From SAT2750 sp964476375 (lineage in GTDB: Bacteria; Planctomycetota; Planctomycetia; Pirellulales; Pirellulaceae): DNA of 23,583 nucleotides. Within the stretch, counting starts at the first letter, position 1; each line of letters begins with the position of its first letter. Positions 15,734 to 23,000 of the stretch are shown piece by piece. The notes below the pieces were generated by a model. That model ran no database searches. It was not told the DNA's origin and saw only the letters and a program-made list of their open reading frames with translations. The DNA lies in assembly GCA_964476375.1 (NCBI GenBank), contig CAYYZW010000276.1, forward strand, positions 1 to 23,583. Reading direction: 5' to 3'. The position numbers were made by a program, and so were the translations under genes.

Positions 15734-16432
15734 CTATTGCGACACTGCCTCGAGCTCGGCGGCGATCAGGATATCAGAGACATATGCAATGCCTGTCAGT
15801 CCTCTCAGCCGCAATTGCACGAACCGTTGTGTGGTGGAGTTGGTCATTCGAAGTTGCGCCTGGGAGGCACTTCCATCGGGATAAAACAGGATCGGCGGTG
15901 ACCACTCGTGCGCAGAACTGAGCGTCGTATCCAATCCCATCTGCTGGATCATCTGGAGGTTGCGGACATCCACTTCCTGGGCCGAATCAAAAAACATGAT
16001 TCCCTTGGGAAGCATGTGGATACGGCCAAACGTCACCATGCTAAATTCATGGGCTTCGGTAGGACCTGCCGATGTGTCACGCCCCAGCTGCTCATCCACC
16101 AGCACCATGGTCTCCGCTGCCGCGTCCCCCAGCTCCAGGTATTCATCATTCCCATGCCAGGGTTCGAGAATATAACGGTTCCCTCCCAGCTCGTGCCGAA
16201 AGAGCATCGTGCGACCCGATTTCATGGCCTCGATACGCCCCTTGGCCCAGGCCGTGCGAATGATATCCCCGGATTCCCGCAGCCGCTGGTTCTCGAACGT
16301 ACGGCTAAAGCCAGGCATCGTGAGTGCCCCGATCAGGGTGATCAGGGCCAGCACCAGCAGGACCTCGAAGAGTGTGAAACCACCCGGATGACGACAACCC
16401 GGGCGTGCTCTTTTTTCTCTCCGGAGAACCAT
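15734..16432 (-). CDS. gspH: T2SS minor pseudopilin GspH
   Basis: A 232-residue protein with prepilin cleavage after Gly18 (HPGG) and helix FTLFEVLLVLALITLIGAL, Glu at +5. The following RESGDIIRTAWAKGRIEAMKSGRTMLFRHELGGNRY is characteristic of GspH/FimT proteins. The C-terminal part includes FGRIHMLPKGIMF and a strand PPILFYPDGSAS, also typical. GGAGGAGG six bases before the ATG is a strong ribosome binding site. It is 45 bases downstream of gspG. Assignment to GspH rather than another minor pilin rests on the G-H-I-J-K order and the FimT-like core. Confidence 0.88.
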   Translation of the reverse strand: MVLRREKRARPGCRHPGGFTLFEVLLVLALITLIGALTMPGFSRTFENQRLRESGDIIRTAWAKGRIEAMKSGRTMLFRHELGGNRYILEPWHGNDEYLELGDAAAETMVLVDEQLGRDTSAGPTEAHEFSMVTFGRIHMLPKGIMFFDSAQEVDVRNLQMIQQMGLDTTLSSAHEWSPPILFYPDGSASQAQLRMTNSTTQRFVQLRLRGLTGIAYVSDILIAAELEAVSQ

Positions 16433-16477
16433 GGCGCATCCTCCTCCACCAGCCTGGACAGGTCCGTCCCTGGCACC

Positions 16478-16945
16478 CTACTTGTAGGAATAGACCGAAA
16501 TATCGTCCCCGTCCGGGGCATCCCCGTTGGACTGTCCGGACGGCCCGTTGGACCAGATCTTGTAGCCGTTTTCACCACTGATCGGATCGGTTTCCAGACC
16601 ATACTGGTAGGCATTCCCCCATGGATCGGCGGGGATCTCTTTCTGCGAGTAAGGACCAGCCCAGCGACTCGCCCCGACAGGATCCGTCGGTTGGGTACGG
16701 AGTGCGGAAAGCCCCAGTTCCGACGGTGGGTAATTATTCATATCCAGCTTGTAAAGCTCGAGTTGCTGGGAAACCAGGTCCAGCTGGATCTTGGCGTTAC
16801 TCTTCTTGGACTTGCTGAAGATGCCGGCAAAGTTGGTCACGACCAGCGTCCCCATGATCACCAGGATGGCCATTACCAGGAGGACTTCCATCAGTGTGAA
16901 GCCGTGCCGCCGGTGCCGATGGTTATTGGATTTTCGTGTCGTCAT
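16478..16945 (-). CDS. gspG: T2SS major pseudopilin GspG
   Basis: A 155-residue protein. The basic leader ends at Gly15 (HRRHG), followed by FTLMEVLLVMAILVIMGTL with Glu at +5. The rest matches major pseudopilins closely: AKIQLDLVSQQLELYKLDMNNYP, then GLSALRT, WAGPY, IPADPWGNAYQY and GYKIWSNGPSGQ, ending in an acidic NGDAPDGDDI segment where GspG proteins bind calcium. GGAGA sits about 9 bases before the ATG. It forms the body of the periplasmic pseudopilus and needs a prepilin peptidase, which is not in this window. It follows gspF by 50 bases. Confidence 0.96.
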   Translation of the reverse strand: MTTRKSNNHRHRRHGFTLMEVLLVMAILVIMGTLVVTNFAGIFSKSKKSNAKIQLDLVSQQLELYKLDMNNYPPSELGLSALRTQPTDPVGASRWAGPYSQKEIPADPWGNAYQYGLETDPISGENGYKIWSNGPSGQSNGDAPDGDDISVYSYK

Positions 16946-16995
16946 CGTTTCAATTCTCCATTCAATACAAAAAGGAACGTCTGTTCGGTAAAAAA

Positions 16996-18198
16996 TCAGA
17001 TCGTGCTGCTCATCTTGATCACCGGCAAAAGCAATGCGATGACCACGAACAGCACGGCGCCGGCAAGAACCAGAAGCATAATCGGTTCCAGCAGTCGGAC
17101 AAGTAATGTCAGGTGTCGCGACGTCCTGGTTTCCAGGCCATCGGCAATATCCACGAGTATTTCATCCAGTGTATTGGATTCCTCGGCAACCGAGATCATC
17201 TCCACCACGGTACGAGGGAAGTGACCGCTGGCTGCCAGTGGCTTGGCCAGCGACTCGCCCGCCGTGATGTTCTCGGATGCCTGGTCGATCGCCTCTGAGA
17301 GGACCCGGTTCCCTGCCGCCTCGCGACTGATTTCCAATGATTTCAAGATCGGCACGCCGTTACGAAGCAGCGTTCCAAGCACGCGACAAAAACGAGCCAC
17401 GGCCAGGTTCTGAAAAATCGCCCCTGCCAGGGGAATCCGCAGCTTTAATGCATCGCCGAAACGACGCCCAGATTCGGTCTGTAACTGATAACGAAGAAAA
17501 ACAAACATAATGGCAAGGAAGAAGACAATCACCATCCACCACTGACGCAGCAGGTTACTAAATGCCAGCAGCCAGTCCGTGAGGACCGGCAACTCGCCGC
17601 GGGCGCGGAGGCTGTCGAACATCTCACCAAACCGGGGAACGAAAAAAATGATCAAGGCAGCCACGATCAGGGAGCCAATCGTACCCAAAAAGAGAGGGTA
17701 AGCCAGCGCGCCAATGGTCTCGCTCTTGAGGTCCTCCTGCTGCTCGGTAAACCGGGCCACCCGGTCCAGGGCTTCTTCCAGGAAACCACCCTCGCTCCCG
17801 GCTCGCGCCATGTTCACGGCCATTTCGCTGAAGGCCCTGGGATATCCGGTCATCGCATCGGCAAGGGCACGACCATCCTCGACCTTCATGTGAATTTCGC
17901 CCAGGATCAACTTGAGCGTCTTGTCGGACGTCTGTTCCTGGATAATTCGCAGGCTGCGAAGCAGCGGAACGCCGCTCTTGAGCAGCGATGAAAGCTGGCT
18001 ATAGGTCATCGCCATCACCTGGCCCTTGACGCGTTTGCGGGCAAGGTCCGAGGTCGAGACCGATCCGGCCGTGACCGAAAGAGGGAAAAGCGAACGGCCA
18101 GAGAGCAGGTTCAATGCTTCCCGCTGGCTGGCAGCGCTAATCTGGCCACTGACTTTCTCGCCAGCAAGGTCCCGGGCAGTATAAGAGAATTCAGGCAT
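16996..18198 (-). CDS. gspF: T2SS inner-membrane platform protein GspF
   Basis: A 400-residue polytopic protein of normal family length. It has an N-terminal soluble stretch (MPEFSYTARD), two GspF domains (about 65-190 and 265-390) each with the LL.(S/N)GVP(I/L)L.SL pattern, and three transmembrane helices near 165-187, 218-236 and 370-393. ARAGSEGGFLEEALDRVA and VAEESNTLDEILVDIAD are the paired conserved motifs. It anchors the pseudopilus base and couples GspE ATP hydrolysis to pseudopilin insertion. It lies 31 bases downstream of gspE. I see no strong ribosome binding site before its ATG. Confidence 0.95.
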   Translation of the reverse strand: MPEFSYTARDLAGEKVSGQISAASQREALNLLSGRSLFPLSVTAGSVSTSDLARKRVKGQVMAMTYSQLSSLLKSGVPLLRSLRIIQEQTSDKTLKLILGEIHMKVEDGRALADAMTGYPRAFSEMAVNMARAGSEGGFLEEALDRVARFTEQQEDLKSETIGALAYPLFLGTIGSLIVAALIIFFVPRFGEMFDSLRARGELPVLTDWLLAFSNLLRQWWMVIVFFLAIMFVFLRYQLQTESGRRFGDALKLRIPLAGAIFQNLAVARFCRVLGTLLRNGVPILKSLEISREAAGNRVLSEAIDQASENITAGESLAKPLAASGHFPRTVVEMISVAEESNTLDEILVDIADGLETRTSRHLTLLVRLLEPIMLLVLAGAVLFVVIALLLPVIKMSSTI

Positions 18199-18229
18199 AG
18201 GATCGTCGGCTGTTGGAGGTCAGGGGGAT

Positions 18230-18943
18230 CTAGCTACCTGCGGTCTGCAATGACCGTTCTGCATGGAGCATCCGGTCTCCCTTGGTAATACGAAGCACCT
18301 CGTCGACGCTCGTATGGCCATTGATGACTTTTCTCCACCCATCGTCTCGCAAAGTTGCCATCCCGTTGGCCAGCGCCGCCTTCTTCAGTTGCCATGTGCT
18401 GGCCCGGTCATGGGCTAATTGTCTCACGTCCTCGGTTGTCACCATCAGCTCGTAAATACCCATCCGCCCGCTATAACCGACCTGTCGACATTCACGACAC
18501 CCCACCGGCTGGTAGATTGGCCGGCCATCCAGGGTGGCCATGGGGAAGTCCTCGGGCAGGTCAAGCGTCGATGCTTTCACCTCGCTTCGGCAATGCTGGC
18601 ACAGTCGCCGCACAAGTCGCTGGGCCATGACCGCTTCGACCGTACTGGCAACCAGGAAAGGTTCTGTCCCCATGTCGGTCATACGAGGATAGGCCCCGGC
18701 CGCATCATTTGTATGCAGGGTACTGAAAACCAGGTGGCCGGTCAGCGATGCCTGGATGGCATTATCAGCGGTCTCCAGGTCACGAATTTCACCTACCAGC
18801 ACGATGTCCGGATCATGCCGCAGGATACTGCGGAGGCTATGTCCAAAAGTCAGACCAATCCGGGAATGCACCTGGATCTGGTTGATCCCGTCAAGCTGGT
18901 ATTCCACCGGATCCTCGGTGGTAATGATCTTGTTATCACCGCT
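18230..18943 (-). CDS. gspE: GspE C-terminal fragment after the amber (237 codons)
   Basis: This is open in the same frame directly from the amber. It holds the Asp box TTEDPVEYQ (347-355 in full-length numbering), Walker B DPDIVLVGEIRD (383-394), His box STLHTNDA (413-420), and the zinc-binding tetracysteine Cys454/Cys457 and Cys488/Cys491 (CQHC, CREC). The first possible start codon, a GTG at 18907, falls inside DPVEY and has no ribosome binding site, so independent translation is unlikely. Confidence 0.75.
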   Translation of the reverse strand, partial: SGDNKIITTEDPVEYQLDGINQIQVHSRIGLTFGHSLRSILRHDPDIVLVGEIRDLETADNAIQASLTGHLVFSTLHTNDAAGAYPRMTDMGTEPFLVASTVEAVMAQRLVRRLCQHCRSEVKASTLDLPEDFPMATLDGRPIYQPVGCRECRQVGYSGRMGIYELMVTTEDVRQLAHDRASTWQLKKAALANGMATLRDDGWRKVINGHTSVDEVLRITKGDRMLHAERSLQTAGS

Positions 18944-18946
18944 CTA
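18944..18946 (-). other. In-frame amber codon in gspE
   Basis: The minus strand reads GAA-ATC-TAG-AGC-GGT, and the TAG lies in the palindrome TCTAGA. One base change would restore TAT or TAC (Tyr), CAG (Gln), AAG (Lys), GAG (Glu), TCG, TTG or TGG. The same column in remembered EpsE is an Asn in a variable loop, so most residues would be tolerated there. Confidence 0.93.
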
Positions 18947-19960
18947 GATTTCCAGCAACGACCTGTAGAGCGTGGTCGTTTTCCCACTTCCGGTCGGGCC
19001 GCAGACGAGCACAATCCCGTGAGGAAGCCGGATTAACTCACTGAATGCCTTGTAGGTTTCCGCTTCCATGCCCAGGTTCTGCAGGTCGAACTTCATCGCT
19101 GACTTGTCGAGCAGACGCAGAACCATGCTCTCCCCATGAATCATCGGGATCACCGAAACACGGACATCCACCTCGCGTCCCTTGACCTTGAGCTTGATGC
19201 GACCATCCTGGGGCAGGCGTTTCTCGGCGATATTCAGCCGCGCCATGATCTTCAGGCGGCTGATAATGGCGGCCTGGAACTGACTGATTTCCGGTGGCAC
19301 CGGCTGGGGGTGAAGCAGACCGTCGATACGGTACCGAATCACGATCCCCGAGGACTGCGACTCGATATGAACATCACTCGCACGCACCTCGATCGCCTCA
19401 AGCAGGATCTCGTTGACCAGCCGGATGACCGAGGCCTCCTGGGCCATCTCGGATAATTCCGACCCGTCTGTCTCGATATCCCCAAGCAACTCGACGTCTT
19501 CCACGTCACTTCGCTGCTCGATCAGGTTGTCAATCGTCTCGCTACCAACGCCCAGGTGTTTCTTCACCAGCACGTCAATTTCGCGACGTGAGGCCAGCAC
19601 GGGGACGACCACCAGGCCGGTTGCCGTACCCGCCTCGTCAATCGGGTAAAGATCAAAAGGGTTGTGTGTCGCCACAACCAGGGTGCCGTTGTCCCGGGAA
19701 AGAGGGAACAGCAGTTCACGATGAATCAGGCGCGTCGGGAAACCATCCAGCAGGCTCAGGTCGACTTCCGCATCACGCAGGTCAACAAAGTCCAGGCCGC
19801 TCTCGCTAGCCAGGGCTCGCAGGGCCGGCTCCTCCTTGACAAAGCCGAGCGTGACGGCAGCGTCCACCAGGGCAACGCCCTCGGCGTTTCTCTCGCGGAG
19901 TTCCGCCAGCTGGTCGCTGTCGAGAAGGCCCTGTTTCAGGAGAATTTCACCGGCATCCAT
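18944..19960 (-). CDS. gspE: GspE N-terminal fragment as literally encoded (338 aa)
   Basis: ATG at 19960 to the amber. Residues about 1-130 are the MshEN/T2SSE N-terminal region that binds GspL (MDAGEILLKQGLLDSDQL, VVATHNPFDLY). An acidic linker (150-170) follows, then the N2 domain (ASVIRLVNEILLEAIEVRASDVHIE and MARLNIAEKRLPQDGRI) and Walker A GPTGSGKTTT (321-330). It ends 11 residues after the Walker lysine, so it lacks the Asp box, Walker B, His box and zinc motif. No good ribosome binding site is seen upstream of the ATG. Confidence 0.85.
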   Translation of the reverse strand: MDAGEILLKQGLLDSDQLAELRERNAEGVALVDAAVTLGFVKEEPALRALASESGLDFVDLRDAEVDLSLLDGFPTRLIHRELLFPLSRDNGTLVVATHNPFDLYPIDEAGTATGLVVVPVLASRREIDVLVKKHLGVGSETIDNLIEQRSDVEDVELLGDIETDGSELSEMAQEASVIRLVNEILLEAIEVRASDVHIESQSSGIVIRYRIDGLLHPQPVPPEISQFQAAIISRLKIMARLNIAEKRLPQDGRIKLKVKGREVDVRVSVIPMIHGESMVLRLLDKSAMKFDLQNLGMEAETYKAFSELIRLPHGIVLVCGPTGSGKTTTLYRSLLEI

Positions 19961-20029
19961 GGTATTTCATTCTGGTCAAAGTGATCTTCGATTTTCATCC
20001 AAAGTGGCTACGGCCCGGGACTATTTCAG

Positions 20030-23000
20030 TTAAACCCCGCCGACACCCCCATGTTTCGAAATTCCCGGCTGGTTACGGCGGCCACCACTGCTGCCACCAG
20101 GTCGGCTCCCACCGCTGCTCCCACCTGGGCGGCCACCACTGCTGCCACCAGGTCGACCACCACCGGGAAATCCACTACCACCAGGGCGTCCGCCTGTGGA
20201 GCCGCTACCACCTGGGCGTCCACCACTGGAGCCGCCACGAAGCTGGTTGAAAAACTCCATCCGCTGGCGAATCTGGTCCGCGGTCGGCTGGCCGGAGCCA
20301 CCGCTGCTGCCGGTGGGACGGGAACTGCTGGATCCGGAACTGGTTGTCGTCTGTACCCGGTCACCCAGGATCGACTGCAGCGCCTGCTGGACCACCTCCG
20401 GGTTGGTCAGTTTAAGAGTACGGACTTCCAGCGAGTCCTGCGACTGGATATTGGCTGTATCGAGCTGGTGAACCAGTTCCTGGACTTCCCGGAAAAGGGG
20501 TTCCGGAGCAGCAATCACAATCGAGTTGCTCTCCATGTCCACGCCTATCGACATCTTGGCAGGCTCGCTCTTGGCAGCGCTACTCCCACCTCGACCACCG
20601 CCACCGCCACCGCCACCCCGCATCGACTGCAGCATCTTCATGATGTCCTCGTTGCCTCCTCGCTGCTGGCTCTGGCCGCTTGACCTGCTGCTTATCAACC
20701 GGTCGGAATTAACCTCCTTGACCGTATTGGCAATACTCTCGGCCGAGGTGTAGAGCACGGGGATCAAACGCGGCTTCCCCTTGGTCTCCACGTCGGTGAT
20801 ACTCCCCTCCTTGTCGATCACTCCCAGCAGGTCCTCGATCATCGCCACGTCCTCTTCCACCGCCTGGACCACCAGGGCGTTCAGGCGAGGGTCGGCCACG
20901 ATACTGACCGTGCTGGTTGCCTCGAAAGTCGCCCCCATCGTATCGCCCGCACCGGCATCTCCACCGGTTCCAAGCAGCATTCCCATCAAGCCACCACCGC
21001 CACCCATCAGGCCACCGGTGATATCCCCCATCAGCGAACCAAAACTGCCACTGCTGGATCCTGCTCCTCCACTGAGGATCTGCTGGATCAGCGAAGCGGC
21101 TACATCCGCCTTGGCGTACTTGAGATAAAAGACCGTGATCTTGCTTTCCCCTTCCAGGCTCGCATTGACCGGCATGAACTGCCGCAGCAGCGTCTCGAAT
21201 TGATCAAGGGCCTCCAGATCTTCCGACACCAGCAATATCCCATCATCCGTGACTTCGATAATGATCTCACTTCCGCTGCCGGCAGCCGGCTGCTGGGCTT
21301 CCTCGGCAACAAACTGAACCGCCGCATGGGGCGAAAGCTGCTGCTGGTTGGTCATCGGGCGCGAGGTCGCCGGGGCGCTCGTGCCCGGACGTGGCGGAAG
21401 GGCTTCCGGCCTGGGAGGAAGCGGACGCGGCATCGGCTGTTCTTCCGGTGGCTCATTGGTGCGGCGGAGGTCCAGTCGCGAGGAATTGCGGTCTCCCGGG
21501 GCAATCACGCGGATCCGGTTTCCACCCGTCCAGATACGGGCAGCTCGCTCTACCGCATCGATGGCACTATCACCAGCCCATGGAATCAGGCGGATATTTC
21601 CACCACTGGCCGTTGTATTTTCTGCTTCCAGGCGAACAATCATCTGCTTGATGGCATCCATCTCCGATGCGGTCGCACGCACGAACAACTTCATCGTGGT
21701 GATATCCGCGGTAACCTTGGGGCCATCCGGATCTGGTGCTTCCGGGTCACCACCAAACATGTTGCCGATCATGGCCAGGGCCATGGTCGGATCGAGCGTT
21801 TTCAGCGAGATCACCTCGAAGACAGGAACCTCTCCTTCCAGCTCGGCGATCACCGCCTTGATCTTCAACTGCTCGGCGGGCCGTGCGAAAGCGATGATCT
21901 TGTTGGTGGTTGGGTCCAGCGACATGCGGAGATCGGGAAGGCCGGCAAGCATCGTCTGCAGCACCTCGTAGGTACTGGTGGGGTCGGCCGCCTGGATCGG
22001 ATGGGTTTGCAACTGGGGCTGTTCGACAGGCCCGCTTTCCTCGACTCCTTCCAGCGGATCCTTGTCCATTCGCTTGACAAGATCCGTGATGATCGCAATG
22101 TTCTCCTCGTTACCGGTCAGGTAGATGCGGGTTCCGAGTGGGTCGACTCCAAAACTGATGCCCTCGGCTCGATTGTCATCTTCCCCAAGGCCCATCAGGA
22201 TACGGGCGACTGCCAGCACGTCCTCCGCCGGGATATACTCCAGTTCCACCTCCGTGATCGTGCTTTCAACACTGGAACGAGGCTCTTCGACCGCCTCGAT
22301 CAGAGAACGGATCGTCCGCAAACGCCCGGCCGTTTCCTGGACGAGAATCTGCTTGGCTGCCGGGAACACATAGATTTTTCCGGTCGAGCCGATCAGTTTC
22401 TGCAGATCCTGCTCTGCCTCCTCGGGTGTCATCTTGACCAGCTGAAAAAGTGTCTTGATAAGCTCGTAATCCCCCCGGTCATCAAGCTCTGCCAACGGCA
22501 CGTACTCCACCAGTACATCCGGAATTTCATCTTCCAGGTTGACCAGGGTCAGCAACTGTCGGCGGCGGACGAGTGTGTAGCCACGTGTCAACAACACGCC
22601 GTTCATCACATCAATCGCCTCCCCTGGTGTGTAATAGTTCTTGTCGGTGTAGTTGAACGTCCCCGGAGGAGGACCGTCCATCTGCAGTGACAGATCCGCC
22701 TGCTCGGCAAACCACTCGATCACGTCCTGCCAGGGGGTAAAGCTAAAGCTGAATCGCAGCTTGAGGTCGCCCTCGGGTGTGACAACGGCCTCGGAAGCGA
22801 CCGTCGTCTTGGCCGGCTTGTCATCGTCCCCGGGCATGGGCTTGTCATCGTCCCCGGCCTCGGCAACCTCTTTGGTGCCCAGCAGTTCGTTAAAGGTTAC
22901 CTGCTGGTCCTCGTTAAGAACCTCGGCCAGTTGCTTCTGGACCCCGGCCTGCTGCGCGGTGCGCTCCTCCTCGTCTTCCAGGGCAAATGCCTGCAGGTGC

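Larger units (their letters stand above)
18230..19960 (-). pseudogene. gspE: T2SS motor ATPase GspE interrupted by one in-frame amber codon
   Basis: Read through, this is one 576-residue GspE of ordinary length, but codon 339 is TAG (18944-18946). The frame is the same on both sides, so this is a nonsense change and not a frameshift: the sequence runs TTTLYRSLLEI, stop, SGDNKIITTEDPVEYQ with no missing residues relative to remembered GspE proteins such as EpsE. The stop falls between Walker A and the Asp box, which would leave neither half able to hydrolyse ATP by itself. At least nine genes here, including this one at its true end, use TAG as stop, so general amber recoding is unlikely. It is either a sequencing error, a recent null mutation or a case of readthrough. 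The lack of any other decay favours error or very recent change. It lies between the N-domain scaffold gene (70 bases upstream) and gspF (31 downstream). Confidence 0.9.

Noticed and set aside
15908..17224. Plus-strand 438-codon open frame crossing gspH, gspG and gspF
   Set aside because: It spans three clear minus-strand genes and the gaps between them, and shows no protein-family pattern.
18230..18907. A separate downstream ATPase gene starting at GTG 18907
   Set aside because: The GTG is the Val codon of the conserved DPVEY motif, there is no ribosome binding site, and the frame is continuous with the upstream half; it is the second half of gspE.
18900..18960. Frameshift as cause of the gspE break
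   Set aside because: Codons before and after the TAG are in the same frame and no residues are lost or gained relative to the family; only one stop codon is involved.
21200..22690. Plus-strand 496-codon open frame
   Set aside because: It lies wholly antisense to the N-domain scaffold gene, reads as His/Arg/Gln-rich low-similarity sequence, and is a typical shadow frame in GC-rich coding DNA.
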